NCBI GenBank assembly: GCA_964463165.1
Contig: CAYXBK010000003.1
Span: forward strand, 192,082 to 256,081
Direction of reading: 5' to 3'
Origin: UBA7236 sp964463165
Lineage (GTDB): Bacteria; Bacteroidota; Bacteroidia; Chitinophagales; BACL12
Length of the DNA: 64,000 nucleotides
Under the pieces are notes generated by a model. That model did no database searches. It saw only the letters and a program-made list of their open reading frames with translations, and was not told where the DNA came from. The position numbers were made by a program, and so were the translations under genes. Within the stretch, counting starts at the first letter, position 1, and each line of letters opens with the position of its first letter. Below, piece by piece: positions 1 to 8,887 of the stretch.

Positions 1-66
1 GCTGCTGGCAGCTGGCTACTAGCTGCTAACTACTAACTACTAGCTACTAGCTACTAGCTACTAGCA
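1..66. repeat. degenerate 7-bp tandem repeat (ctactag type)
   Basis: The window opens inside an array of degenerate heptamers (ctactag, agctact, aactact, ggctact) with a constant 7-bp period, just upstream of the first gene. The array probably continues to the left of the window. The same kind of repeat recurs in many intergenic spaces of this window. Confidence 0.8.
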
Positions 67-140
67 CCTTTAACAACATTTAACCCCTAAAAATAAATCC
101 TCAAAAACATAGCTTCTAATTTTAAGCGAAAATAAAGTCT

Positions 141-1289
141 ATGAGAAAATTTACTTATGCATATGTACTAATAGTTGCAATTCTTTTCTGGAACAGAATT
201 GTAACCGGACAAATTACAACACCGCCATCAGGTGATAATCAGAAATCAACGGTTACACAATATATGGGACTGGCAAGTGTAACGGTGAATTACAGTTCGC
301 CGAATGTGCATGCCCCGGATGGAACCGATCGGGCAGGTCATATCTGGGGAGAACTCGTTCCTTACGGTTTATCAAATCTTGCCTTCGGATTATCCACTGA
401 AGATCATCCTTCACCTTGGCGTGCAGGTGCAAATGAAAACACGACCATCAGTTTTTCACATGATATGAAAATTGAGGGGAAAGACATTAAAGCAGGAACG
501 TATGGATTGCATATGATTCCGGGAAAAGAAATATGGACAATTATTCTCTCCAACAATTCAAATGCATGGGGTAGTTTTTATTATGAAGCAAAAGACGATG
601 CATTGCGATTTGAGGTTACACCAAAAATAGCTCCGTATACTGAATGGCTCACCTATGAATTTTCTGATCGTGAATTAGCTTCCTGCACACTGGAATTAAA
701 ATGGGAAAATTTAAGCATACCGATGCATGTTGAAGTGCCGGAAATAACAGAATTATATTATCAGAAAATAAAAGGTGAACTGGAAGGAACACCTATCGGC
801 TTTGGTTATCAGGGTTGGGTGGATGGTGCAAATTATCTCGCTCAAAATAAATATAAACTGGATGAAGCATTAAAATGGGCGGACAATGCATTGGCCGGAC
901 AATTTTACAGTGCAAAGAATTTTATTACGATGAGCACAAAAGCAAATGTCCTGAATGCAATGGGAAAAACAACGGAAGCGGATGCATTGATGAAAGAAGC
1001 TGTTTCAGATCCGACTGCATCTGCAATGGATGTGCATTTTTATGCGAGGGGATTGCAGGCCCAAAATAAAAATAAAGAAGCCCTGGAAATATTTTTAATT
1101 AATTATAAAAATCATCCTGATCAGGTTGTAACAAGTTTAGGACTGGCAAGAGGATATTCTGCCAACGGCGATTATAAAAATGCAATTAAATACGCAAAAA
1201 TCGCTTTAACAATGAACCCTGATCCGCAGATGAAAAAAACATTGGAAGATGGGATGAAGAAATTGGAAGAAGGGAAGGATTTTAATTGA
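141..1289 (+). CDS. DUF2911 domain protein with C-terminal TPR repeats, exported
   Basis: The 382-residue protein begins with a signal peptide (about residues 1-23, ending near VTGQ). Residues ~45-190 match the Bacteroidota DUF2911 family as I know it: a tyrosine- and tryptophan-rich beta domain with the run GELVPYGLSNLAFG, a stretch around WRAGANENT and a later AGTYGLHMIPG. Residues ~225-375 look like three to four tetratricopeptide repeats, for example the part around ANVLNAMGKTTEADALM. The biochemical role of DUF2911 is unknown; a periplasmic protein-interaction role is an inference from the TPRs. ATG at 141 is the only start that includes the signal peptide. The gene stands alone between two heptamer-repeat tracts and converges on the next gene. 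Confidence 0.8.
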   Translation: MRKFTYAYVLIVAILFWNRIVTGQITTPPSGDNQKSTVTQYMGLASVTVNYSSPNVHAPDGTDRAGHIWGELVPYGLSNLAFGLSTEDHPSPWRAGANENTTISFSHDMKIEGKDIKAGTYGLHMIPGKEIWTIILSNNSNAWGSFYYEAKDDALRFEVTPKIAPYTEWLTYEFSDRELASCTLELKWENLSIPMHVEVPEITELYYQKIKGELEGTPIGFGYQGWVDGANYLAQNKYKLDEALKWADNALAGQFYSAKNFITMSTKANVLNAMGKTTEADALMKEAVSDPTASAMDVHFYARGLQAQNKNKEALEIFLINYKNHPDQVVTSLGLARGYSANGDYKNAIKYAKIALTMNPDPQMKKTLEDGMKKLEEGKDFN

Positions 1290-1360
1290 TGGCCGCTGGC
1301 TTCTGGCTACTGGCCGCTGGCTGCAACTTGCCAGAAGCTAGCAGCCAGCAGCTAGTGGCT
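1288..1360. repeat. 7-bp repeats arranged as an inverted pair between convergent genes
   Basis: Five forward heptamers (tggccgc, tggcttc, tggctac, tggccgc, tggctgc) are followed after a short gap by heptamers of the complementary sense (gaagcta, gcagcca, gcagcta). The transcript of either strand could therefore fold into a long imperfect hairpin. It lies exactly between two convergent genes, where a terminator would be expected, but there is no run of T. Confidence 0.7.
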
Positions 1361-1365
1361 TGTTC

Positions 1366-2835
1366 TCATTCCTTCACGATTTTATCGATCTGAATTAATT
1401 TATTAGTGAGATCAGATATTTCGATAATATAAATACCCGGTAAATAATTTTTGAAATTGATATTTACCTGCTTAATAAAATTACCCGAAGCAATTATTTG
1501 CCCCTGAATGGTTTGAATTTTATAACTTAATTCTGAATTATTACTGCTTTGCAGAGTTAAATTATCAATTACGGGATTTGGGTAGACGGTAATTTTATTT
1601 TCTTTAATTATATTATTTATTGCTGTGCCCAATGTATCGCATTCACTGCCGGCTAATGCGCCGAGATTGTAGTTGGGCATGTTGGGGAGACCGAAAATCA
1701 CTTTTTTGCCAACCAGGGAAATATTATTGGTATCCAAATCACAAGATAGCCCAGGTAAGTCTGGAAAATTAATGACGGATAAATTCATATTGTAAACCGA
1801 ATAAACGGAATCTGATGGACCGGAATAAGGGGTAGCTATATAAATTTTATGATCCGGCCCCTCCTGAATTTGGCCAACTACATAATTGGGAATATTTGTT
1901 TCATAAATCAAAATCCATTCACCAAAATCAACTCCATCCTCAATTAAATTCAATTGGTATAGTTGCTTCTCCCAAGTAGAGATATATGCAAAATTTTTAT
2001 TCGGTGAAAACGCAAGTGAATACGATCTACCTCCTGATGGAAAGGGAGTTGTAAATGTCAGACAATTCTCCAATTCTCCGTTACAACGATTAAAATCAAA
2101 AATGTTAAGAGTATCATAGGAACCACCCATAATTTTATCGCCATCTGTAGAACTTTCTAGTTCACCATATTGATCAATCGAACCAAAATAACCTGTGCCT
2201 ATTGCTTGTGAATAAGGACCGTAAATACCATTGGTGGTAAGTAAAAATTTATAAAAATTATTTGATTCACGTTCGTGACCTATTACCCACCAATCTGCAC
2301 CATTTCCATGTTTAACACCACATAATTTTTCTGTTAGTTGTGGTGCAAGTAAAATATTGCTCTTTGAAATAACCGATCCCATCCCGAAATTTCGAGAAAT
2401 GTCAACAATTGAAAATATTAATCCGGGATCCGAAGCAAAGGGAGACAGTGAGAACACATAATATAAAGAATCACTGCCGGGTTGAGGGATTATCAATGAT
2501 CCTTGTGTGCAGCTTGTTATGTCGAATTCACCTAAATAATTTTCATATAATGAGTCGCCATTTTCCATAACGAAATGATTCTTGTTCCAAATTGTTATTC
2601 CGTCGGTATAAAATAATAAATTACCATCTTCATCTGAAATGCTAGCCGATGATTCGATAGAATTAATTGCAGTTTCATACGGTGTGATTTCACCATCTTC
2701 AAATTTTAAACCTACATGATCTCCAAATACCCAATTTGCATCAAATTGAGCAAATGCATTGCAGCGCAATAGTACTGCAATGCATGTTAAACAAATCCTT
2801 ATCAACGTTGAATTATTAATTTTTCGCTTGACCAA
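1366..2835 (-). CDS. secreted T9SS type A sorting-domain protein, beta-propeller-like
   Basis: This is a 489-residue exported protein. A signal peptide ends near residue 29 (CNAFAQ). The mature N-terminus (NWVFGDHVGLKFEDG, then SISDEDGNLLFYTDGITIWN) is a pattern I know from the N-terminus of large Bacteroidota surface proteins that fold as a beta-propeller. The last ~75 residues begin with ITVYPNPVIDNLTL and end in a lysine-rich strand, which is the T9SS type A C-terminal sorting domain. It is therefore expected to cross the outer membrane by T9SS and be anchored or released. The specific ligand or substrate is not visible. Confidence 0.82.
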   Translation of the reverse strand: MVKRKINNSTLIRICLTCIAVLLRCNAFAQFDANWVFGDHVGLKFEDGEITPYETAINSIESSASISDEDGNLLFYTDGITIWNKNHFVMENGDSLYENYLGEFDITSCTQGSLIIPQPGSDSLYYVFSLSPFASDPGLIFSIVDISRNFGMGSVISKSNILLAPQLTEKLCGVKHGNGADWWVIGHERESNNFYKFLLTTNGIYGPYSQAIGTGYFGSIDQYGELESSTDGDKIMGGSYDTLNIFDFNRCNGELENCLTFTTPFPSGGRSYSLAFSPNKNFAYISTWEKQLYQLNLIEDGVDFGEWILIYETNIPNYVVGQIQEGPDHKIYIATPYSGPSDSVYSVYNMNLSVINFPDLPGLSCDLDTNNISLVGKKVIFGLPNMPNYNLGALAGSECDTLGTAINNIIKENKITVYPNPVIDNLTLQSSNNSELSYKIQTIQGQIIASGNFIKQVNINFKNYLPGIYIIEISDLTNKLIQIDKIVKE

Positions 2836-2892
2836 ATTTTATCATTTGTTTTTAAAGTTACAAAAATTTAAAATTGAACCGCATTAAAAACA

Positions 2893-2923
2893 AAAAAGCC
2901 GGCAAAATTTGCCGGCTTTACTT
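2893..2923 (-). terminator. Rho-independent terminator of the S41 protease gene
   Basis: An 11-bp perfect stem (aaagccggcaa with its complement ttgccggcttt) closes a 2-3 nt loop. Read on the minus strand it is followed by cttttttgttttt. It lies 16 nt after the protease stop codon. Confidence 0.85.
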
Positions 2924-2938
2924 TATCTGAAATATTTT

Positions 2939-4567
2939 TTATCTCACTGCAATTTTCATTTTTGCAAATGTATCATCTTTAATAGAAGAGAGTGCTTTTA
3001 AATATGCAGGATCTTCCTGGTTTACAATTACCCAATAGGCTTCGAAATTATAAAGGTCACGTGCAATAACTGCTTTAATTGTGAGGCCTAATTTTTCTTC
3101 GCATTGTTTGAATTGTTCTTCATTCATTTTCACACTGTCGCTTTCTGCATAAGCAAAGAAATCACTCCATACTTTTTCATCTACCTGGAATCCTTTATTA
3201 AATGCAAACACATCTTTATATTGTTTTAAAAGATTGTCGCGGGTTTTATTTACGTAAGTGAGTGCGAATTGATTTACAACACCTTTACCCACAACTTCTG
3301 CATAATAATCTGTTGCCCATGATGTGTCGAGCGGAATAAATACATCCGGCATAATTCCACCGCCGCCATAAACCGTGCGCTTACCGTTTGTAAAATATTT
3401 TAATGAATCAGGATAATGATAAGATGTATCGGAAAATAATTCACCGTCGCGGAAACGCTCATTTAATTCGGAATGATATTGATCGATTCCACCTTCATAT
3501 GATTTTTGAATAGATCTTCCGGACGGCGTATAATATCTTGAAACAGTCAATCGCAAAGCCGAACCATCAGGCAATGTAAATGGTCGTTGCACCAGTCCTT
3601 TTCCAAAACTTCTTCTGCCGATCACCAATGCACGATCCCAATCCTGTAAAGCACCTGTTACAATTTCACTTGCAGATGCAGAGCCTTCGTCTATCATCAC
3701 AATTACTTTTCCATCCTGCATGCCGCCGCCACCTGTTGAATAAGCATCCTGACGCGGATAAGCACGTCCTTCTGTATAAACGATTAATTTTTTTTCAGGG
3801 AGGAATTCATTCGCCATATCTATCGCAGCATTTAAATAACCGCCGCCGTTTCCACGCAAATCGAGAATCAGGTTTTTCATACCCTGTTCTTTCAATTCTT
3901 TTTCTGCCTGGCGGAATTCATCTGTGGTTGTTGCTGCGAATTTGCTCACACGGATATATCCTGTTGTAGGGTCGGCCATATATTTTGCATCGATACTGTA
4001 TAATGGAATTACATCGCGGGTGATTTTAAATTCAAGGCGTTTTTTCGCACCTTTTCTTTCTATGTAAACAGTTACATCTGTTCCTTTTTTTCCGCGGAGC
4101 CGGTCTGTTACACCTGTATTTGTCATCCCGATACCTGCAACATTTTCTTCGTTGATCTGCACAATTTTATCTCCTGCCATTAAACCTACTTTTTCAGAAG
4201 GTCCGCCGGAAATTACATTCACAACAATGATGGTATCTTTTAATAAATTGAACTGAATACCCACACCTTCGAAATTTCCTTCGAGCGGTTCGTTGGCATC
4301 TTCCAGTTCTTCGGCAGTAAAATAAATAGAGTGGGGGTCGAGTTCGGAAAGCACCTGAATAATGGCATCTTCCACCAATTTGCCGGCATCAACGCCATCC
4401 ATATAACGGCTGTCGACGATCGAAAGAAAGCGGTCGAATTTTTCGGCGGCTTCCGATTCTGTTAATTTCTGCTCTTCAGTTTTGGTTTCTGTAACACTTG
4501 TCTGGGCAGAAATACTTTGCAGCGTGAGGAATGCAGCTGCCACAAATACGAATTGAAATAACTTCAT
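2939..4567 (-). CDS. S41 family C-terminal processing peptidase with PDZ domain
   Basis: This is a periplasmic or membrane-associated serine protease of the CtpA/Prc family. I start it at the ATG at 4567 (MKLFQFVFV), because this gives a clean signal peptide ending at SISAQ; an in-frame start nine codons upstream spoils it. The 542-residue protein has a PDZ domain at about 75-155 (GVGIQFNLLKD, GLMAGDKIVQINEENV). The S41 catalytic domain at ~185-370 carries the nucleophile motif DEGSASASEI and the lysine motif RRSFGKGLVQ, so the Ser/Lys dyad is intact. The family cleaves proteins near their C-termini. The C-terminal ~150 residues are an extension common in Bacteroidota homologues. It is transcribed alone and ends at a strong terminator. 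Confidence 0.9.
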   Translation of the reverse strand: MKLFQFVFVAAAFLTLQSISAQTSVTETKTEEQKLTESEAAEKFDRFLSIVDSRYMDGVDAGKLVEDAIIQVLSELDPHSIYFTAEELEDANEPLEGNFEGVGIQFNLLKDTIIVVNVISGGPSEKVGLMAGDKIVQINEENVAGIGMTNTGVTDRLRGKKGTDVTVYIERKGAKKRLEFKITRDVIPLYSIDAKYMADPTTGYIRVSKFAATTTDEFRQAEKELKEQGMKNLILDLRGNGGGYLNAAIDMANEFLPEKKLIVYTEGRAYPRQDAYSTGGGGMQDGKVIVMIDEGSASASEIVTGALQDWDRALVIGRRSFGKGLVQRPFTLPDGSALRLTVSRYYTPSGRSIQKSYEGGIDQYHSELNERFRDGELFSDTSYHYPDSLKYFTNGKRTVYGGGGIMPDVFIPLDTSWATDYYAEVVGKGVVNQFALTYVNKTRDNLLKQYKDVFAFNKGFQVDEKVWSDFFAYAESDSVKMNEEQFKQCEEKLGLTIKAVIARDLYNFEAYWVIVNQEDPAYLKALSSIKDDTFAKMKIAVR

Positions 4568-4673
4568 GTTTATCTGATTTCTTTGATGATGCAAAATTAA
4601 ACGCTAAACTATATGATTTCATTCTTAAACGATATTCATACCAGATTTGGTTTCAATTAACAAAGTTTAACTG

Positions 4674-4743
4674 GGAGCTGCTGGCTACTGACCACTGGCT
4701 GCTGGCTACTCGATCACAATTCCTGACTCTTGACTCCTGACTC
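4674..4743. repeat. 7-bp repeats of two types (ggctact and tgactcc)
   Basis: Heptamers ctggcta/ctgacca/ctggctg are followed by a second set (cctgact, cttgact, cctgact). The second set matches the inverted ends of the four-helix-bundle unit at 46190-46685. The tract lies in the promoter region of the EamA gene. Confidence 0.75.
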
Positions 4744-4759
4744 GTATTTTTACATCGCA

Positions 4760-5647
4760 ATGCGCAATAAGGCTATCGGCTTCATGCTACTTTCCACCAT
4801 ACTGTTTGCATTCATGAATGTATTGGTGAAAATGCTGGATGCTATTCCATCCTATGAAGTGGTGATGTTCCGTTCCGTGATTTCATTTCTCATTTCGGGA
4901 TATTTATTGTGGAAGATGAACATAAATCCATTTAAGGCAAAACCGCGATGGATTTTAATTGGCAGAGGCGTGGCCGGATCCTTATCGCTGATGGTGTTTT
5001 TTTATACGTTGCAAAAATTACCGCTTGCAACGTCGGTTACGATCGCTTATTTATCTCCCATCTTCACAATTTTATTTGCATCGTTTTTATTGAAAGAAAA
5101 AATTAACTGGAGACAATGGATGTTTTTCCTGATTTCGTTTATCGGCATTTTAATGATCAACGGAATAAAAAAAGATGAATCAACCGGCTTGATCTTATTG
5201 GGATTAACAGGTGCTGCATTTTCCGGGCTTGCCTATAATGCGTTGCGCAGTTCCGCTGCATTTGTTCCAGCCATGGTAATGGTATTTTATTTACCACTCT
5301 TAACAATTCCGATGGTGGCGCCATTTTGTATTTCAAATTTCGTACTGCCGAAAGGAATTGAATGGGTGTATTTAATAGCGATGGGATTGGTTACACAATT
5401 TGCACAATTATATATGACGAAAGCATACCAGATGGAAAAAGCAGGAAGCATTGCAAATTATTCTTATCTCGGAATTGTGTATGCATTGTTTTTCGGATGG
5501 GCGGTATTTCATGAACATTATAATTTAATTGCGATCATCGGCATGATCACCGTAGTTGCAGGAATTTTATTGAATTTCCTGTATGTGAACAGAGTTACTT
5601 CCGCCAAAAGATTTATGGCTTATTTCCGGGGATTTCCGGGGATTTGA
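4760..5647 (+). CDS. EamA/DMT-superfamily transporter
   Basis: This 295-residue inner-membrane protein has about ten hydrophobic helices in two EamA halves of the drug/metabolite transporter superfamily. The first helix pair carries FAFMNVLVKML and the conserved region RSVISFLISGYLL; the second half has LTGAAFSGLAYNALR. I choose the ATG at 4760 (MRNKAIGF), since the ten codons before it are hydrophilic and overlap the repeat tract. The substrate cannot be deduced: relatives export metabolites, amino acids or S-adenosylmethionine. It is monocistronic and points away from the protease gene. Confidence 0.85.
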   Translation: MRNKAIGFMLLSTILFAFMNVLVKMLDAIPSYEVVMFRSVISFLISGYLLWKMNINPFKAKPRWILIGRGVAGSLSLMVFFYTLQKLPLATSVTIAYLSPIFTILFASFLLKEKINWRQWMFFLISFIGILMINGIKKDESTGLILLGLTGAAFSGLAYNALRSSAAFVPAMVMVFYLPLLTIPMVAPFCISNFVLPKGIEWVYLIAMGLVTQFAQLYMTKAYQMEKAGSIANYSYLGIVYALFFGWAVFHEHYNLIAIIGMITVVAGILLNFLYVNRVTSAKRFMAYFRGFPGI

Positions 5648-5762
5648 TGTGGCCAGAACTTTTGTTTAAAAGATAAATATTAAACCACATTCGGGCCTGC
5701 CTGCTTTTCGCAGGTTTAAAACCACCGAACGGGTTATAATGAATCTGATTTATAAAAAAGAT

Positions 5763-7451
5763 TTATTGTTTGATAAAAATTTGTTTCACACTGCTGTTGC
5801 CGTCGGTAATTTCTGCATAATATGCAGCCGGTGAAAGTCCTGCTACAGGAAGGATAAATTTGTTCAAACCTTTTTCAAGTTGAATGGCAGATGATTTTAA
5901 TAAAATTCCATTCGAAGAATAAATATTTAATTTGCCGGCACCTGAATAATTTGTTGAATAGCTGATCGTAATTTCAGATGTGGCAGGATTTGGTGCGATG
6001 CTCATCATTGCATTCGCATTTCTTGTTAATGCAATTACGTTTGAATATGCAAAACTCTGATTCAGATCAACCATTTTTAAACGGTAATAAGTTGTGAGTG
6101 CTTTTGGATTTTTATCGAGTAGCTGATAATTTTTTTCAGAGGTGGAATTTCCTGCCGCATTTAAAGTACCGATCTCCGAAAACTGAATTGCATCTGCAGA
6201 ACTTTCTACAATAAAATAAGCGCTGTTCTGTTCGTTGTCGGTAATCCAGCTTAATAAATTTCCGCTTGTAATAATATCACCTGTGAAATCCAATATTTCA
6301 AGCGGGAGAATTGCACCGGCGCCATCTACTACGCCATGGATGCGATAAACTGTTGAAGAAATTGCTGCATTAATGCCGGCAATCGTAAAATTGTTCGGGC
6401 ATGTTTCATATCCGGGAGAAAAAAACGGAGAAGGAGATGTCATCACCAAAATATTATTCGGATAACCTGCATCTGCAAACCATCTTAATGCACCAAGCCA
6501 TGTAGAGGAATAAAACGGACATTCTGCTTCAAGCACAGGACCGGGATCTGATACAATTGTGTACGAATAACTCGCTGCAGTTCCTGTTGCAAACCATTCA
6601 ACCGATAACTGACAATTGGTTGTCATCTGATCGAGAATTCCATCTGCAGGAGAAAAAGGATTTGCGAGAATCGTTGTTCCGGCAATACCATCCGGATCAG
6701 TTCCCACATCACAATACATCACGGTGCCGAGCATATCAATTGTTCCCGGCTGCACATAACCGATAATATTAGAAGAAGCTGCAGAACTTGTATTGATTTG
6801 AAACGGTTCTTCGCCATCTAAAAATGTTGATTGCACACCTACCGGGTAATAATAATTTGCAGTTCCTGTTACACCACGCCTGAATTTTCCTTCGATATAA
6901 TTATTTGCGCCGCTGGTTGCATAACCGCTGATGGATGTTGCAGAAGTATTTCTCAGAAATAATTCATAGGCATACAAAGAACCATTATTTCCATGCGAAG
7001 AAATATCAGTTCTGATAATTCCGTTTGATTCAAATTGAATACTTCCGGAAGAATTTACATTCACATTTGCATTTAAGGATACGAGTTGCCCGGCTGCAGA
7101 TTTATCAATTTTCAAATCATAAAACTGATTGGTTGTTCCCACGAGCCCGTTCATGGTTCCTTTGATAATTTGTGCAGTACCGCCGGTAAATCTTTCTATT
7201 CCGGTCGAAACATACGATCCGAATGCAGCGGGATAATTTTCCCAGTCGCCGGTTAATTCAATTTCACCTGCATCATTTTGAATTTCTCCACCGTTATTTG
7301 AAATATATCCGTTTACATACAATGTCGGCATTGCACCTGAAACTCCGTCCACATATATTTCTTTACCGGTTGTATTTCCTTCCACATACAATTGCCCGAA
7401 TGCCGGAGGCAACAGTGAAATGAAAATGAGTATGCCGGTGAATTGTTTCAT
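5763..7451 (-). CDS. secreted T9SS type A sorting-domain protein
   Basis: This is a 562-residue exported protein with a signal peptide at residues 1-19 (ending PAFGQ). Residues ~20-330 are beta-rich, low in charge and full of Ser/Thr/Gly. Residues ~375-470 form a domain often seen before the sorting signal (ILPLEILDFTGDI, LLSWITDNEQNSAYFIVE, TYYRLKMVDLNQSF). The T9SS type A sorting domain starts at about residue 485 (MSIAPNPATSEITISYS). The function of the N-terminal part is unknown. The gene sits just downstream of three related surface-protein genes on the same strand, with a 13-bp gap, so co-transcription is likely. Confidence 0.82.
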   Translation of the reverse strand: MKQFTGILIFISLLPPAFGQLYVEGNTTGKEIYVDGVSGAMPTLYVNGYISNNGGEIQNDAGEIELTGDWENYPAAFGSYVSTGIERFTGGTAQIIKGTMNGLVGTTNQFYDLKIDKSAAGQLVSLNANVNVNSSGSIQFESNGIIRTDISSHGNNGSLYAYELFLRNTSATSISGYATSGANNYIEGKFRRGVTGTANYYYPVGVQSTFLDGEEPFQINTSSAASSNIIGYVQPGTIDMLGTVMYCDVGTDPDGIAGTTILANPFSPADGILDQMTTNCQLSVEWFATGTAASYSYTIVSDPGPVLEAECPFYSSTWLGALRWFADAGYPNNILVMTSPSPFFSPGYETCPNNFTIAGINAAISSTVYRIHGVVDGAGAILPLEILDFTGDIITSGNLLSWITDNEQNSAYFIVESSADAIQFSEIGTLNAAGNSTSEKNYQLLDKNPKALTTYYRLKMVDLNQSFAYSNVIALTRNANAMMSIAPNPATSEITISYSTNYSGAGKLNIYSSNGILLKSSAIQLEKGLNKFILPVAGLSPAAYYAEITDGNSSVKQIFIKQ

Positions 7452-7464
7452 TTATTTAACGGGC

Positions 7465-8874
7465 TTACATGTTTTCAAGATTTGTAATCATGAATTCGAT
7501 CTCTGCAATTTTTTTCTCTTTTGTGATTGCAGATATATGCGTATCAGAATTGATCAGTTCAATACCTTTTTTCAGACGGTCAATGATGAGATCTTTATGA
7601 TCTCTGATTTGTTTCTCAAGAGATTCTGACTGATCATGAATTTCCTTTAAATAAATTGCCTGATCTTCAGCACTCACCCATAAAGCAGTTAATAATTCTC
7701 CGAGAGATAATTTTCCGTTTTCATTCCATTCGTCTCTTCCGGGTATGGATGGCAAATGCCGGTAATCGGCAAGGAATTTTTTTAATTCATTTAAAGTGAG
7801 ATGACGGTAAGTATAACAATTTGTCATATCTTCTTCTTTCACTTTCCCGTCGAAATATTCATCAAAAACAAAATCACTCAGAAGTGAATTATCATCATAT
7901 ACACTTTCAGCAGTTACACTTCCCGGGCCATGATTTGTTGCGCCGTAAAATAATGTCGGATTTCCAACCACAAGTGCATCCGTAAATTTATAATAAGTAT
8001 CAACTCCGGTAACAGCAATTGCACCTGTTGTTCCAAATCTTGTCACAGGCCTGCTTGTTGATGCCTGTGGTGAAAATGCACCGGTGCAAATTGTAGGTGT
8101 AAGATCGGCAAAATAACCATAAGCTGAATTATATGCATAACCATTATCAAGCTGCACAACGCATCCCGAAAGGATGGCTAAAATATTATTGTTCCAGCAA
8201 ACTTCAACGCATAAATTTGAAGTGCCGTCCCAGTAAAATGGAGATGCAAGTGTGTAATCATTATTTCCCGCCAATAAAGTATAACTGGCGGTTGTATAAA
8301 CTGAAGTTAAACCTGTTTCATAACCCGTTAAAGAAGTTGTAGCGGTATTTTTCATTTTAATTTCCAGGTTTGCTATTGTGTACACTCCCGGAGCAATTAC
8401 AATAAATCCAACCATGGTAATATTTCCGGAGCATAATCCTGCCGCAGTTAATTCCGATGCACGATATAATAATTGTGTTCTGTCGCCACCCCACCATGTA
8501 TTGAACGGGCTTGCAAGATAATTTGGCATTCCATAACCTGTTGCAGGATTTGATCCTTCAAATACTCCCACAGTAACCGGAGATGTACAACCTGAATAAG
8601 CGGTATAATCACCGTTATTGGATGATTCGCTGTTTTCAATTTTAATATAAGCCGGTGTTGATGTTCTTCCTTCATGATATCCGGAAGTGGAATTCCATCT
8701 TATTGTGCCGGGAACCGGTGTTGCAGCGGCGCCGCTTCCTCGAATAATAATTGCGCCGTTGATATCCAGTTTTTCCTGTGGTGTTGATGTGCCGATCCCA
8801 ACATTTCCCTGCGCAAATACAATTGCAGGAAGTATGGTAAGAATAAAAAATACGATGTGAATGCGGCGGTTCAT
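7465..8874 (-). CDS. exported surface protein, paralogue 3 of 3 (tail-fibre-like C-terminus)
   Basis: The 469-residue protein has a signal peptide (to about residue 21), then the signature GNVGIGTSTPQEKLDINGA. That signature is typical of Bacteroidota proteins with a tail-fibre or intramolecular-chaperone-like C-terminus. The middle ~90-270 is a beta-sandwich region (YRASELTAAGLCSGNIT, FYWDGTSNLCVEVCWNN) found in many surface proteins of this phylum. The C-terminal ~110 residues (SDFVFDEYFDGKV, YRHLPSIPGRDEW, a leucine-rich helix from LSLGELLTALWV) match the common end domain with the HLPxxP motif, followed by a coiled coil. No sorting domain or enzyme motif is seen. It is the last of three tandem paralogues. 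Confidence 0.7.
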   Translation of the reverse strand: MNRRIHIVFFILTILPAIVFAQGNVGIGTSTPQEKLDINGAIIIRGSGAAATPVPGTIRWNSTSGYHEGRTSTPAYIKIENSESSNNGDYTAYSGCTSPVTVGVFEGSNPATGYGMPNYLASPFNTWWGGDRTQLLYRASELTAAGLCSGNITMVGFIVIAPGVYTIANLEIKMKNTATTSLTGYETGLTSVYTTASYTLLAGNNDYTLASPFYWDGTSNLCVEVCWNNNILAILSGCVVQLDNGYAYNSAYGYFADLTPTICTGAFSPQASTSRPVTRFGTTGAIAVTGVDTYYKFTDALVVGNPTLFYGATNHGPGSVTAESVYDDNSLLSDFVFDEYFDGKVKEEDMTNCYTYRHLTLNELKKFLADYRHLPSIPGRDEWNENGKLSLGELLTALWVSAEDQAIYLKEIHDQSESLEKQIRDHKDLIIDRLKKGIELINSDTHISAITKEKKIAEIEFMITNLENM

Positions 8875-8887
8875 TTTTTTAATCAGC

